Source: Acinetobacter sp. 10FS3-1
Lineage (GTDB): Bacteria > Pseudomonadota > Gammaproteobacteria > Pseudomonadales > Moraxellaceae
DNA length: 64,000 bases
Direction of reading: 5' to 3'
Assembly: GCF_013343215.1 (NCBI RefSeq)
Contig: NZ_CP039143.1
Coordinates: forward strand, 1,116,001 to 1,180,000
Shown here: one piece after another, positions 18,639 to 28,517 of the stretch
Numbering within the stretch: position 1 is the stretch's first letter
Layout: each line of letters opens with the position of its first letter
Program-made: the position numbers and the translations under genes
The notes under the pieces: model-generated
Seen by the model: the letters and a program-made list of their open reading frames with translations, nothing else
The model's database searches: none
What the model was told of the DNA's origin: nothing

Positions 18639-19352
18639 ATGTCTTTAAATGAACAGCAAATGGCTAAACTGAGTAAAGTTCAGTTAGATGAAAGCTGGAA
18701 ATACGCTTTGAGTGATTTTTTGCTCGGTTCCAAAATGGATGCGTTAAAAGCGTTTTTAATTGAAGAGAAAAAAGCAGATAAAATTATTTATCCACCGAAT
18801 CATCTGATTTTTAATGCCTTAAATACTACTCCGCTGGATCGGGTTAAAGTAGTGATTTTAGGGCAGGACCCTTATCATGGTCCGAATCAGGCACATGGCT
18901 TAAGTTTTTCGGTGCAGAAGGGCGTACCATTGCCGCCTTCTTTACGTAATATCTTTCATGAATTGCACAATGATCTGGGGGTGGAAAGCCCTAAGCATGG
19001 CGATTTAACCCACTGGGCAGAGCAAGGGGTGCTATTGCTCAATGCTGTCCTGACGGTAGAAGCCAGTCAGCCGACTTCGCATCAAAAACGTGGGTGGGAA
19101 GAGTTTACCGATCACGTGATTGACATCTTAAATGAACAGCGCGAACATATTGTCTTTATCCTTTGGGGCGCATACGCACAGCGTAAAGGACAGCGCATTG
19201 ACCAGAATAAACATCTCGTATTAAAGGCTGCTCATCCTTCGCCTTTAGCTGCAAACCGGGGTGGTTTCTTTGGTTGCAAAGTGTTTTCAAAAACAAATAA
19301 TTATCTTAAACAACATGGCATTGAGCCTATAGATTGGCAGCTGGACGCATGA
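18639..19352 (+). CDS. ung: Uracil-DNA glycosylase
   Basis: A 237-residue family-1 UDG. The catalytic water-activating motif G-Q-D-P-Y-H-G-P (about 76-83) and the DNA-intercalation motif H-P-S-P-L-A-A-N-R-G (about 204-213) are intact. It removes uracil from DNA in base-excision repair. Its TGA overlaps the ATG of the next gene. Confidence 0.97.
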   Translation: MSLNEQQMAKLSKVQLDESWKYALSDFLLGSKMDALKAFLIEEKKADKIIYPPNHLIFNALNTTPLDRVKVVILGQDPYHGPNQAHGLSFSVQKGVPLPPSLRNIFHELHNDLGVESPKHGDLTHWAEQGVLLLNAVLTVEASQPTSHQKRGWEEFTDHVIDILNEQREHIVFILWGAYAQRKGQRIDQNKHLVLKAAHPSPLAANRGGFFGCKVFSKTNNYLKQHGIEPIDWQLDA

Positions 19353-20470
19353 CTTACTCTCCTGTAAATAAATCTTATCATCCGGATTTGATTGTTGAAG
19401 AAGCGCACAACGGGTGGCGCATTGTTCGCTTGAATCGTCCGAAATCCTTACATGCTCTCGATGAATCGATTGTGACGGCATTGCTTGAAGTTTTTCAGGA
19501 TTTTTATACGGATGAAAATGTAAAAGCAATCTGGCTGGATTCTACTACGCCCAAAGCATTTTGTGCGGGTGGAGATGTGCGCAAGCTGCGTCAATTGGTT
19601 ATCAATGATGAAGTAGCGACAGCCAATAAATTTTTTGAACAAGAATATGCGCTGGATCTTCTATTGCATAACTATGCAAAACCCATATTGGTATGGGGTG
19701 AAGGCTATGTTATGGGCGGCGGTCTGGGCCTGTTTATGGCCGCGCCATTCCGCTTGGTAACACCGTACTCCCGTCTGGCGATGCCAGAAATTAATATTGG
19801 TCTGTATCCGGATGTTGGTGCAACACGCTTCCTGGCGGATCGTGGCGCGATTGGCCTGTTTACTGGTTTGACCGGCTCGATTATGACAGCCGCAGGTGCT
19901 TATGGAATTGGCTGGGCAACGCATATCTGTGATGCTGCACGTGACACTGTTCTGAACAGGGTGGTGAATATTGACTGGGATCATTATCCGGCAGGCGATT
20001 TTCGAGCAATTGATGATACGCTGAACAGCATGCATCGTCCGGTAGGCCCAGGACCATTACAAAACTCACTCGATGTCATTCAAAGTGTTTGCCGTGGGCT
20101 GAACTTTGAGCATGACTATGAGTCGATTATCGGTTTAAGTGATGCGCGTAGTGACTGGTTGCGTCAGGCCAGTGAAAATCTGCAAAAAGGTTCACCGACT
20201 ACGGCCGCATTGACCTGGTTATTGTGGCAATGGGGGAAGCAGGTTCATTCCTGGAATGAAGTATTTGAACTGGAAACCCAGATTTCCGACTGGAAAATTC
20301 GTCATGCGGACTTTGTCGAGGGGGTGCGTGCCCGCCTGGTCGATAAAGATCTGTCACCAGAATGGAGCCAAGGAAGCGATTTAAGTCTGAAAGGAATTCT
20401 TTCAGCCAACCCTCCTGTCACGACGATTGAAAGCTGGAATGAATTGCTCAAGCATTATGGTGTGATCTGA
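19349..20470 (+). CDS. Enoyl-CoA hydratase/isomerase family protein (HIBYL-CoA hydrolase type)
   Basis: A 373-residue crotonase-fold protein. L-H-A-L-D, F-C-A-G-G-D-V-R-K-L (about 72-81), the oxyanion region M-G-G-G-L-G-L and the E-I-N-I-G-L-Y-P-D-V-G stretch are typical of the long 3-hydroxyisobutyryl-CoA hydrolase branch rather than short enoyl-CoA hydratases. The substrate is inferred. ATG 19349 overlaps the ung stop (ATGA); a TTG five codons upstream is less likely. It precedes tadA by 6 bp. Confidence 0.82.
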   Translation: MTYSPVNKSYHPDLIVEEAHNGWRIVRLNRPKSLHALDESIVTALLEVFQDFYTDENVKAIWLDSTTPKAFCAGGDVRKLRQLVINDEVATANKFFEQEYALDLLLHNYAKPILVWGEGYVMGGGLGLFMAAPFRLVTPYSRLAMPEINIGLYPDVGATRFLADRGAIGLFTGLTGSIMTAAGAYGIGWATHICDAARDTVLNRVVNIDWDHYPAGDFRAIDDTLNSMHRPVGPGPLQNSLDVIQSVCRGLNFEHDYESIIGLSDARSDWLRQASENLQKGSPTTAALTWLLWQWGKQVHSWNEVFELETQISDWKIRHADFVEGVRARLVDKDLSPEWSQGSDLSLKGILSANPPVTTIESWNELLKHYGVI

Positions 20471-20476
20471 AGCTGA

Positions 20477-20992
20477 ATGTCTGAAACACACTATAAAGAT
20501 GAAGACTGGATGCAGCTTGCCTATGAGCAGGCTGCATTGGCTGCCGAACAGGGGGAAATTCCTGTGGGTGCAGTGATTGTAAGTCAACAGCAGGTAATTG
20601 GACGTGGATTCAATGCGCCTATCTCCCTGAACGACCCTACAGCCCATGCCGAAATCGTGGCGTTACGTGAAGCCTGCCATAATCTGCAAAATTATCGCCT
20701 GCCCGATGATGCTGTACTCTATGTAACCTTGGAGCCTTGCACCATGTGTGTAGGAGCATTGGTACATGCACGCGTATCTCGGGTGGTGTTCGGAACGACC
20801 GAGCCGAAAGCTGGTTCTTTGGTTAGCGCCCGCAAGCTTTTTGAAACTGGGTATTATAACCATGTCTTTTCCTTTGAAGCAGGCTGTATGCAGCAGCAAT
20901 GCTCCGAACAGCTGAGCATTTTTTTTAAGCAGCGCCGCGAACAGAAGCGTGAGCTCAAGCGACAAGAAAAGTTACGCAATACCCAAAAATAA
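20477..20992 (+). CDS. tadA: tRNA-specific adenosine deaminase TadA
   Basis: A 171-residue cytidine-deaminase-fold enzyme. The zinc and proton-shuttle motif H-A-E-I (about 56-59) and P-C-T-M-C (about 86-90) are intact. TadA converts A34 to inosine in tRNA-Arg(ACG). The C-terminal tail is rich in Lys, Arg and Gln, as in TadA orthologues. Confidence 0.93.
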   Translation: MSETHYKDEDWMQLAYEQAALAAEQGEIPVGAVIVSQQQVIGRGFNAPISLNDPTAHAEIVALREACHNLQNYRLPDDAVLYVTLEPCTMCVGALVHARVSRVVFGTTEPKAGSLVSARKLFETGYYNHVFSFEAGCMQQQCSEQLSIFFKQRREQKRELKRQEKLRNTQK

Positions 20993-21050
20993 ATGAATAT
21001 TATCCGCTAGAATTTTCTCACCTTAAAACAAGTCATACACAGGAAAAATA

Positions 21051-21482
21051 ATGAACTCTATTCAAGTCAAAAAAGAATTTCCCGCATCTGTTGCTCAGGT
21101 TTTTGATTTGCTGTCCAAACATGCAACTTATAATATTGCCTTTGCGCCATTACAGGTCGAGCGTATTAAGGATTCTGCTGATGCTGAACGTCCCGATGGA
21201 GTGGGTTCAGTGCGGAGCATGGGAATCGGTCCAGTCAAACCGTTAAAGGAACAGATTACTTTACTCGAAGAAAATCAGCGAATTGAATATAAAATTGTTA
21301 AAAATCCTCTGATCAAGCATCATTTGGGTATTATTGAGTTTGAGGAAAAAGAGGCGGATAAAACCTTGGTGACTTATACTATCGAATTGCAGACGCGTGT
21401 TCCTTTGACCAGTAAATTGATCCTTGCACAGTTAAAAACTGGGATTAAACTAGGACTCGCAAAACTTGCAAAATCTGTTTAA
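21051..21482 (+). CDS. SRPBCC-family protein
   Basis: A 143-residue single-domain START/Bet v1-like protein (polyketide cyclase type): the N-terminal [12 protein letters not shown] pattern, alternating strands, and a long C-terminal helix. Such proteins bind hydrophobic ligands; the ligand is unknown. It sits 17 bp ahead of cmk with a modest AGGAAAA ribosome site. Confidence 0.8.
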   Translation: MNSIQVKKEFPASVAQVFDLLSKHATYNIAFAPLQVERIKDSADAERPDGVGSVRSMGIGPVKPLKEQITLLEENQRIEYKIVKNPLIKHHLGIIEFEEKEADKTLVTYTIELQTRVPLTSKLILAQLKTGIKLGLAKLAKSV

Positions 21483-21499
21483 ACAACAACGGAAACGTA

Positions 21500-22183
21500 A
21501 TGACAGTTCAAATTATTACTATTGATGGTCCAAGTGGATCTGGTAAAGGCACCTTGGCTGCGAAACTGGCAGACCATTATCAGTTTCATCTATTGGATTC
21601 AGGTGCCTTATATCGTCTTTTAGGGCTGTCATTGCATCAACATGGCTTGCTGGAGGAAATGGATAAGCGGCTCGCAGAGTGCATACAATCTGCAACAAAT
21701 TTAGATATACAGTTTGTCAGCAGTATTGCCGGGACTCAGGTACTTTTAGAGGGCGAAGATGTTTCTCAAACGATCCGTACTGAACGGGTGGGGGAGTTTG
21801 CCTCAAAAGTAGCCGCAATTCCTGAACTTAGAGCAGCGTTGGTGGCGCGTCAACATGCTTTTGCACAGGCGCCCGGCCTGGTGGCCGATGGTCGAGATAT
21901 GGCGACTGCGATTTTTCCTCAGGCACAAGCCAAAATTTATTTGACGGCATCGGCCGAATCACGTGCGCAAAGGCGCCTAAAGCAGTTGCAGGGAATGGGG
22001 CTGGATGTTAAAATAAACGACATTTTAGCTAATATTCAGGCGCGGGATAAACGAGATATGGAGCGTACAGTTGCTCCGCTCAAGCCTGCTGATGATGCGT
22101 ACATTATCGATAGTTCTGATCTGAATATCGATGAAGTATTCCGGCTGATGACCACTTATGTCAATCAGCGCTTAGCCAAATAA
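21500..22183 (+). CDS. cmk: Cytidylate kinase
   Basis: A 227-residue kinase with the P-loop G-P-S-G-S-G-K-G-T (about 9-17), L-D-S-G-A-L-Y-R and G-R-D-M-A-T. It phosphorylates CMP and dCMP. cmk-rpsA-ihfB is a conserved gammaproteobacterial order. Confidence 0.95.
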   Translation: MTVQIITIDGPSGSGKGTLAAKLADHYQFHLLDSGALYRLLGLSLHQHGLLEEMDKRLAECIQSATNLDIQFVSSIAGTQVLLEGEDVSQTIRTERVGEFASKVAAIPELRAALVARQHAFAQAPGLVADGRDMATAIFPQAQAKIYLTASAESRAQRRLKQLQGMGLDVKINDILANIQARDKRDMERTVAPLKPADDAYIIDSSDLNIDEVFRLMTTYVNQRLAK

Positions 22184-22292
22184 CCTATTTTTTCAGCAAA
22201 TGCATAGCTTGATCAGTTTTATAAGGACTATGTAGATGCTTAATTAAACCGGCCTTGTCTGATCCAAGACCGCTGACTTTATCGGAAATATC
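22184..22292 (+). promoter_or_regulatory. rpsA leader region
   Basis: The 109 bp before rpsA contain no strong Shine-Dalgarno; only CGGAAATATC precedes the ATG. In E. coli the rpsA leader lacks a canonical Shine-Dalgarno and is bound by S1 for autoregulation, so the same may apply here. The short complementary GGCCTTG and CAAGACC (about 22251-22270) could fold. Confidence 0.4.
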
Positions 22293-23969
22293 ATGACCGA
22301 ATCTTTTGCAGCCCTCTTTGAAGAAAGTGAATTAAACCTCAACGTTGAAAAGGGCGCTGTCATCCAGGGCGTTGTAGTAAGCATCGACTCTGACTGGGTA
22401 ACTGTTGACACTGGTCTTAAATCTGAAGGTGTTGTTGACCGTGCGGAGTTCTTAAATGAACAACGCGAACTTGAAGTTCAAGTAGGCGACACAGTTGACG
22501 TAGTTGTTGAAGCACTTGACAACGGTATGGGTCAAACAGTTCTTTCACGCGAAAAAGCTAAACGCGCTGAAACTTGGACTAAACTTGAAAAAATCTTTGA
22601 AGACGGCGAAATCGTTACTGGTGTTATCTCTGGTAAAGTTAAAGGTGGTTTCACTGTTGACATCGGTCCAGTACGTGCGTTCTTACCAGGTTCACTTGTA
22701 GACACTCGTCCTATCCGTGACACGACTCACCTTGAAGGTAAAGAGTTAGAGTTCAAGGTTATCAAGCTTGATGCTAAACGTAACAACGTTGTTGTTTCAC
22801 GTCGTGCGGTTATGGAAGCTGAATCTTCAGCTGACCGTGAAGCGCTTCTTGCTCAGCTTGAAGAAGGTCAAACAGTTACTGGTACAATCAAGAACCTTAC
22901 TGACTATGGTGCGTTCGTTGACCTTGGCGGTATTGACGGTCTTCTTCACATCACTGACATGGCTTGGAAACGTATCAAGCACCCATCAGAAGTTGTTGAA
23001 GTAGGTCAAGAAGTTACTGTTAAAGTACTTAAGTTTGACCGTGAGCGTAATCGCGTATCTTTAGGCCTTAAGCAATTAGGCGAAGATCCATGGTTAGCGA
23101 TCATGAGCCGTTACCCTAAAGGTTCTATCGTTAAAGCTCGTGTAACTAACTTAACTGACTATGGTTGCTTCGCTGAAATCGCTGAAGGCGTTGAAGGCTT
23201 AGTACACGTTTCAGAAATGGACCACACAAACAAAAACATCCACCCATCTAAAGTTGTTCAGATCGGTGACGAAGTTGATGTGATGGTTCTTGAAGTTGAT
23301 GAAGAGCGTCGTCGTATCTCTCTTGGTATCAAACAAACTCGTGCTAACCCATGGGAAGAGTTTGCTAAGAACCACGATAAAGGTGAAAAAGTTTCAGGTA
23401 CGATCAAGTCAATCACTGACTTCGGTATCTTCATCGGTTTACCAGGCGGTATCGATGGCCTGGTTCACTTGTCTGACATCTCTTGGAACGAGCAAGGCGA
23501 AGAAGCTATCCGTCGCTACAAGAAAGGTGACACTGTTGAAGCGGTTATCCTGTCTGTAGATGCTGAAGGCAACCGTATCAGCCTTGGTATCAAGCAGTTG
23601 AACAGCGATCCATTCAACGATTTCTTGGCGGCTAACGAACGCGGTGCGCTGGTGAAAGGTACTGTAACTGCAGTTGACGCTAAAGGCGCTACTGTTAAGT
23701 TAGCTGACGAAGTTGAAGCAACTCTTAAAGCATCTGAAATCAATCGCGACCGCGTTGAAGATGCGACTAAATTCTTAGAAGTTGGTCAAGAAGTTGAAGC
23801 TAAGATTATCAACGTAGATCGTAAATCTCGCTCTATCAACTTGTCTATCAAAGCGAAAGATGAAGCTGAAGAGAAAGAAGCAGTTGCTAACCTGAAAACT
23901 ACTGCTGTAGCTCAAGACAATGGTCCTAAGACTATTGGTGACTTGATCAAGGCGCAAATGAACAATTAA
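22293..23969 (+). CDS. rpsA: 30S ribosomal protein S1
   Basis: A 558-residue protein of six S1 (OB-fold) repeats, recognisable by repeated G-x-V, D-Y-G-x-F and G-L-x-H-x-S/T motifs. It binds mRNA leaders for initiation. Codon use differs sharply from flanking genes (frequent GTT, CGT, ATC, AAC, GAC), as expected for a very highly expressed gene. It lies between cmk and ihfB, with a terminator following. Confidence 0.97.
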   Translation: MTESFAALFEESELNLNVEKGAVIQGVVVSIDSDWVTVDTGLKSEGVVDRAEFLNEQRELEVQVGDTVDVVVEALDNGMGQTVLSREKAKRAETWTKLEKIFEDGEIVTGVISGKVKGGFTVDIGPVRAFLPGSLVDTRPIRDTTHLEGKELEFKVIKLDAKRNNVVVSRRAVMEAESSADREALLAQLEEGQTVTGTIKNLTDYGAFVDLGGIDGLLHITDMAWKRIKHPSEVVEVGQEVTVKVLKFDRERNRVSLGLKQLGEDPWLAIMSRYPKGSIVKARVTNLTDYGCFAEIAEGVEGLVHVSEMDHTNKNIHPSKVVQIGDEVDVMVLEVDEERRRISLGIKQTRANPWEEFAKNHDKGEKVSGTIKSITDFGIFIGLPGGIDGLVHLSDISWNEQGEEAIRRYKKGDTVEAVILSVDAEGNRISLGIKQLNSDPFNDFLAANERGALVKGTVTAVDAKGATVKLADEVEATLKASEINRDRVEDATKFLEVGQEVEAKIINVDRKSRSINLSIKAKDEAEEKEAVANLKTTAVAQDNGPKTIGDLIKAQMNN

Positions 23970-24030
23970 TAGTAGATGATGGAATGTATTGTTAATGTAA
24001 GTTAACTGATACTTTCTATACAAATACTGT

Positions 24031-24069
24031 AAACGGTAGCGTAGTATTTAATTATTGCGCTACCGTTTT
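24031..24069 (+). terminator. Rho-independent terminator after rpsA
   Basis: A perfect 11-bp stem AAACGGTAGCG (24031-24041) pairs with CGCTACCGTTT (24058-24068) and ends in a short T-run, 60 bp after the rpsA stop. It separates rpsA from ihfB. Confidence 0.85.
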
Positions 24070-24133
24070 GTATTTAAACAGGTTATTATCTGGGAATAGA
24101 TCCCAAGTAGCTTGATAATTAAAGAGGTCGCAG

Positions 24134-24442
24134 ATGACTACTGAAGCACTTAATAAGTCTGACTTAATAGAGCGTATTGCATTGAAGAATCCACATTTGG
24201 CTGAGCCATTGGTGGAAGAAGCGGTTAAAATCATGATTGATCAAATGATTGAGGCTTTATCAGCCGACAACCGTATTGAAATCCGCGGATTTGGTAGCTT
24301 CGCACTGCATCATCGTGAGCCTCGTGTGGGTCGTAACCCAAAAACAGGTAAGTCAGTAGAGGTGGCAGCAAAAGCTGTTCCACATTTCAAGCCTGGTAAA
24401 GCCTTACGTGACGCAGTAAACGAATCGGCAATGAAGCCATAA
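24134..24442 (+). CDS. ihfB: Integration host factor beta subunit
   Basis: A 102-residue HU/IHF-family DNA-bending protein. The arm motif G-R-N-P-K-T-G (about 63-69) and the N-terminal S-D-L-I-E-R-I pattern match IHF-beta, as does the position after rpsA. It forms a heterodimer with IHF-alpha and bends DNA in recombination, replication and transcription. A GAGG ribosome site precedes the ATG. Confidence 0.95.
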   Translation: MTTEALNKSDLIERIALKNPHLAEPLVEEAVKIMIDQMIEALSADNRIEIRGFGSFALHHREPRVGRNPKTGKSVEVAAKAVPHFKPGKALRDAVNESAMKP

Positions 24443-24458
24443 TATTTACGGGGTAGCT

Positions 24459-24824
24459 ATGCGTTACATTCTGGTTGTTCTTTTACTGGTACTTTTTGGT
24501 TATTCATTGGCTCTTGTTTTACAAAATGGCACCGAGTTATCAGTAGACCTGCTTTTCACTCAGGTTCCAGCCATGCGTCTGGGGCTATTACTGTTACTTA
24601 CTTTATCTTTAGGGGTCGTTGTTGGCTTATTATTGGGCGTGCAAGTATTCCGTGTATTTCAAACCAGTTGGGAAATTAAACGACTCCATAAAGATATTGA
24701 TCATCTGCGTAAAGAACAGTTAAATACTGCGAAAATGATGGCTGCTGAGGCTGCTGCCCAGAGCCGCCATGAAAAAACAGTATTAGATATTAACCCTAAT
24801 GATCGACCATCTACACCCCTTTAA
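24459..24824 (+). CDS. lapA: LapA-domain inner-membrane protein (DUF1049)
   Basis: A 121-residue protein with two membrane helices (about 2-20 and 40-65) and a charged C-terminal coiled tail: the LapA/YciS pattern. In E. coli lapA is followed by lapB and then pyrF, and LapB controls LpxC turnover. Here pyrF follows without lapB. It starts 16 bp after ihfB. The symbol rests on domain similarity. Confidence 0.78.
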   Translation: MRYILVVLLLVLFGYSLALVLQNGTELSVDLLFTQVPAMRLGLLLLLTLSLGVVVGLLLGVQVFRVFQTSWEIKRLHKDIDHLRKEQLNTAKMMAAEAAAQSRHEKTVLDINPNDRPSTPL

Positions 24825-24878
24825 ATTAGTGTATGCAGTCAGAGGTCTTGACTGAATATGCAAATATATTAATTTCAG

Positions 24879-24910
24879 CGCCTTTAAGTTCAGCTCAAAG
24901 GCGTTTTTTT
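24879..24910 (+). terminator. Rho-independent terminator after lapA
   Basis: The stem CGCCTTT (24879-24885) pairs with AAAGGCG (24897-24903) and is followed by seven T. It closes the ihfB-lapA unit and isolates pyrF. Confidence 0.85.
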
Positions 24911-25055
24911 ATTAGGCTTTACACTATTAAAAACTATAAAAAGCATAAAAATAAAGAGCTTGGTTTGAATTTTAAATTGATTTTAAAAATATTCTTGGTC
25001 GTTTTTGGCTTAATCCGTATAATGCCTTAATTTTGTCAGTTTGAAGGGTCTCCTC

Positions 25056-25736
25056 ATGAGTATTATTGTTGCCTTAGATGCGAAAAGTCATTATGACGCA
25101 ATGACTATTGCCGGACAATTAGACCCTCAATTATGCCGTGTAAAAGTCGGTAAAGAACTATTTACCCATGAGGGCTCCTCTATTGTTAAAGCCTTACACG
25201 GTGAAGGTTTTGAAGTATTTTTAGATTTAAAATTTCACGATATTCCAAACACAACTGCACAAGCGGTATGTGCTGCTGCGGATATGGGGGTGTGGATGGT
25301 GAATGTTCACGCTTCGGGTGGACGTAAAATGATGGAAACCTGTGTCGAGCGTTTAAAGGCCGGGAACTATAATACCCAGCTGATTGCAGTCACAGTATTA
25401 ACCTCAATGGGGCGTGAAGATCTGGCGGATTTGGGGCTGGATATTGAGCCTTTTGAGCAGGTTAAGCGTCTTGCGAAATTGACTAAAGAGAGCGGTCTGG
25501 ATGGGGTGGTATGTTCAGCTCAAGAAGCAAAAATGCTGCGTGAAAATTTAGGTGCAGAGTTTGCGTTGGTCACCCCGGGTATTCGTCCAGAAGGCTCAAG
25601 TGCCGATGACCAAAAGCGTATTTTGACACCAAAGCAGGCGATGCTAGATGGTGCTACGCATTTAGTGATTGGTCGTCCGATTACGAAATCGCAAAATCCT
25701 CGTCAGATGTTAAAAGATATTTTGCTGACTTTGTAA
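25056..25736 (+). CDS. pyrF: Orotidine-5'-phosphate decarboxylase
   Basis: A 226-residue TIM-barrel enzyme with the catalytic [12 protein letters not shown] motif (about 57-68) and the phosphate-binding P-G-I-R and I-G-R-P-I segments. It makes UMP, the last step of pyrimidine synthesis. The ATG at 25056, with AAGG about 10 bases upstream, gives the standard M-S-I-I-V-A-L-D start; an in-frame TTG at 25041 is not needed. Confidence 0.96.
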   Translation: MSIIVALDAKSHYDAMTIAGQLDPQLCRVKVGKELFTHEGSSIVKALHGEGFEVFLDLKFHDIPNTTAQAVCAAADMGVWMVNVHASGGRKMMETCVERLKAGNYNTQLIAVTVLTSMGREDLADLGLDIEPFEQVKRLAKLTKESGLDGVVCSAQEAKMLRENLGAEFALVTPGIRPEGSSADDQKRILTPKQAMLDGATHLVIGRPITKSQNPRQMLKDILLTL

Positions 25737-25754
25737 GTCTTGCAGCATAAAAAG

Positions 25755-25778
25755 GCCTTTCAACTGAAAGGCTTTTTT
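25755..25778 (+). terminator. Rho-independent terminator after pyrF
   Basis: GCCTTTC (25755-25761), loop AACT and GAAAGGC (25766-25772) are followed by six T, 19 bp after the pyrF stop. It is flanked by an A-run, so it may also act weakly leftward. Confidence 0.88.
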
Positions 25779-25894
25779 ATGGATAAAGAAAATAGACACT
25801 AAGAAGTAATGATTAGGTTTGCAATTTTCTAGTCTTTCTTTAAAAGAGCGAGAGATTTTCGCAAATGGTGATGAGTCAGAGTTTAAAACCCAGT

Positions 25895-26803
25895 TTAGAT
25901 TGCCGCCAATACACTGACTAAAATCGGTGCCAATACCGATAACACAAAACCGCTAACCATTGCATGAGGAATAAAGTCATTGCCACATGCCTGTTTCACC
26001 ATGGGTAAAGTGACATCCATCGCGGTTGCGCCGGCAGATGAAATTGCAGAACGTGGATAGCGCCATCCGATCATGTACATAAACAGAATGGCAAAAATCT
26101 CCCGGAACAGGTCATTCATCAGTGCGATACTGCCAAGCTCTGCATTTTTAAGTTCGGTTACGACCACACCGGACATTGAATAGAAACCATATCCTTGTGA
26201 AAGCATGATCAGGTCTTTTAAGGTGATGTGCGAGTTCCAGAACGAATATAAGACCACACCCAATAATGAGCCTATAATACAGCCCACAGGAACCAGCATG
26301 ATGCGCCAGTTCAGCCAGGATTTATCTAGGGGAGAGTAGGCTAAGTCAAGCCCGATCAGCAGCATATAGACCAGTAATAAATACCAGGTACTGATATGCA
26401 AGCTGTAATCATGGTGGCTGGAAAATTCAGCAATTGCATAACCCAAACCAAGTGCAATGAAGGCATAGCTGATATTGATCAGGGAGCTTAGCAATAATTC
26501 AGCAGACACCTTTCCCTGCAAGGGCGTAACACCTATAGCTTTATAGAGCGCATAGCAGCAGATAAAAGCGCCTAAAGAAGTTGCAAGCGCAATACTGAGG
26601 GAACTAGAGAGAATTAGCGATGGGCTGGTAATGCTGTGCAGCGTCTGAGAAAACTCAATTGCAATCGCAATCAATAGAATATAGGTAAAATAAGGCAATA
26701 TTTTAAAAGCGAATTTTTCCAGCCACTCCGGAATTCTTTTTGCCAGAACAAAGCCGAAAAACAGACAAAACAGTAACTGAAAAATAAGCCACAAAGATTG
26801 CAT
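25895..26803 (-). CDS. lysO: LysO-family lysine exporter
   Basis: A 302-residue membrane protein with about eight hydrophobic helices. The conserved block G-Y-G-F-Y-S-M-S-G (about 202-210), A-L-M-N-D-L-F-R-E and A-G-A-T-A-M-D-V-T-L-P are diagnostic of the LysO/YbjE family, known to export L-lysine and confer thialysine resistance in E. coli. The start at 26803 sits three bases after a perfect 12-bp hairpin. It lies directly downstream of the flavin monooxygenase gene on the same strand; a functional link is not obvious. Confidence 0.82.
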   Translation of the reverse strand: MQSLWLIFQLLFCLFFGFVLAKRIPEWLEKFAFKILPYFTYILLIAIAIEFSQTLHSITSPSLILSSSLSIALATSLGAFICCYALYKAIGVTPLQGKVSAELLLSSLINISYAFIALGLGYAIAEFSSHHDYSLHISTWYLLLVYMLLIGLDLAYSPLDKSWLNWRIMLVPVGCIIGSLLGVVLYSFWNSHITLKDLIMLSQGYGFYSMSGVVVTELKNAELGSIALMNDLFREIFAILFMYMIGWRYPRSAISSAGATAMDVTLPMVKQACGNDFIPHAMVSGFVLSVLAPILVSVLAAI

Positions 26804-26806
26804 ACA

Positions 26807-26836
26807 AATAGGCAGGTAATGGAATACCTGCCTATT
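26807..26836 (-). other. Perfect 12-bp hairpin between monooxygenase gene and lysO
   Basis: AATAGGCAGGTA (26807-26818) and TACCTGCCTATT (26825-26836) are exact complements around a six-base loop. On the transcribed strand it begins 15 bases after the monooxygenase stop and ends three bases before the lysO ATG, covering any ribosome site. Only a short TTTGT follows, so it is a poor terminator. Confidence 0.75.
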
Positions 26837-26851
26837 ATGACCAAATCATGT

Positions 26852-28360
26852 TTAAGCTGCACGGTTTCCTGAAGATTTATTCAGCAATCTGTAAGCTGCC
26901 GGATTTGGTTTGCGGGTCTGTAACCAGTATTTCCAGGTATAGGTTGGCCAGAGGGCAAAGTTTTTACCACCATCCTGCTGATACCAGCTGACGCAGCCCG
27001 ATTGCCATACTGTACCTTTTAGCTGTTCCTGAATATCGTGGTTAAACTGTTCCTGAATGTCGTCTTTTACCACAATGGCTTCACATTGTGTCCGTTTTAC
27101 CAGCTGAATCAGCTGTAGAATATAATTTATCTGGGATTCAATCATAAAAATAACCGAGTTGTGCGCAAGTATGGTATTGGGACCCAGCAATTGGAACAGG
27201 TTCGGGAAACCTTTGGTGCAGATGCCGTAATAACTTTCCGCTCCCGTTTTCCAGGCATCTTTCAGTTCAAGACCATTTTGACCATAACATGCAAAGGAGT
27301 TTAGATAGATTCTTGGATCGGTAATAAAGCCAGTCCCATAAATCAGGCAGTCGATGGGACGTTCTTTCCCATCTTGGGTAATAATAGTATTTTCCCTAAC
27401 CTCCTGAATGCCTTCAGTAATCAGTTCAACATTTGGACGGTTGAAGGTCGGGAAGTAGGTGTTGGAAATCAGGATGCGCTTACATCCCATAATATAGTCA
27501 GGGGTCAGTTTTTTTGCAGTGGCCTTATTCTTGACCTGATAACGGATAAACGCTTCAGCCAGTTTCTGTCCATATTTCATGATCTGTGGTTGAACAATAG
27601 GTACAACCCGCGATTCATTCGACCAGTAAAGCCGCGCACGGTGAATTTTTCGGAACCAGTCAAAGCGGCTGAACAGCTTTTTATCCAGAGCCTGATAGAC
27701 CCGCTCATCACGTGGAATTACCCAGGCTGCGGTACGCTGGAATACATACAGGTTTTTGACTTCAACTGCAATTTTTGGAATGTACTGAATGGCACTGCCA
27801 CCGGTGCCAATTGAGGCTACATTTTTGTCAGTCAGATTGTATTCGTGATCCCAGTGGGAGGAGTGGAATACTTTACCCTTAAATTTTTCAATGCCTTTGA
27901 TATGAGGAATTTGAGGTACATGCAAGGGACCCGAAGCCAAGACCATGAACTGAGCAATCACTTTACGATTATTGTTTAGTTCTAGATGCCATTCGCAGTC
28001 ATTTTCCTGATAGCTTGCCGATTTTACCTCACTGTTAAACTGACAGTAGTTTTTCAGGTTATAGTTTTGAGCCAGATCCTGAATATAGGCAAAAATTTCA
28101 GGAGCTTCGGCATAACGTTTGCTCCAATCGGTCTTCGGGGCAAAGGACAGGGAATACAGATGCGACTGTACATCACATGCTGCACCGGGATACTGGTTTT
28201 CACGCCATGTTCCACCGACATCATCTGCTTTTTCAAGAATGATAAAGTCTCTGATTCCTGACTGGAGCAGGCGTATGGCCATGCCAAGGCCACCAAATCC
28301 AGCCCCTATAATTGCTATTGTGGTTTTTTGAATATTCTGTGTAGATGATGCATCTCGCAT
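26852..28360 (-). CDS. Flavin-containing (Baeyer-Villiger-type) monooxygenase
   Basis: A 502-residue two-dinucleotide-binding flavoprotein. The FAD Rossmann motif G-A-G-F-G-G-L-G (about 18-25), the monooxygenase fingerprint F-K-G-K-V-F-H-S-S-H-W-D (about 161-172) and the NADPH motif G-T-G-G-S-A (about 187-192) are present. The last fingerprint position is D rather than the classical P. Such enzymes oxidise ketones to esters or hydroxylate small molecules; the substrate is unknown. A divergent AraC-type regulator is the likely controller. Confidence 0.85.
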   Translation of the reverse strand: MRDASSTQNIQKTTIAIIGAGFGGLGMAIRLLQSGIRDFIILEKADDVGGTWRENQYPGAACDVQSHLYSLSFAPKTDWSKRYAEAPEIFAYIQDLAQNYNLKNYCQFNSEVKSASYQENDCEWHLELNNNRKVIAQFMVLASGPLHVPQIPHIKGIEKFKGKVFHSSHWDHEYNLTDKNVASIGTGGSAIQYIPKIAVEVKNLYVFQRTAAWVIPRDERVYQALDKKLFSRFDWFRKIHRARLYWSNESRVVPIVQPQIMKYGQKLAEAFIRYQVKNKATAKKLTPDYIMGCKRILISNTYFPTFNRPNVELITEGIQEVRENTIITQDGKERPIDCLIYGTGFITDPRIYLNSFACYGQNGLELKDAWKTGAESYYGICTKGFPNLFQLLGPNTILAHNSVIFMIESQINYILQLIQLVKRTQCEAIVVKDDIQEQFNHDIQEQLKGTVWQSGCVSWYQQDGGKNFALWPTYTWKYWLQTRKPNPAAYRLLNKSSGNRAA

Positions 28361-28517
28361 ATTTTTATATTCCTGATATACATATTTTTAACCCAGCATA
28401 ATAGAGTTTCTAGCGCGATAACATGATGCCGATGACATTAATATTGATATATTCGGCAATTTGCAACTGTGCCTTAATATAGTAAAAAATAAAAGACGTT
28501 CTGAATTTGAAAAACTT
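28361..28517. promoter_or_regulatory. Divergent control region monooxygenase / AraC regulator
   Basis: This 157-bp AT-rich gap lies between divergent start codons and should contain both promoters and the regulator's binding site. I could not define the site by eye. Confidence 0.4.

Noticed and set aside
24833..25030. Open frame of 65 codons between lapA and pyrF
   Set aside because: It runs through the rho-independent terminator and has no ribosome site or recognisable protein character.
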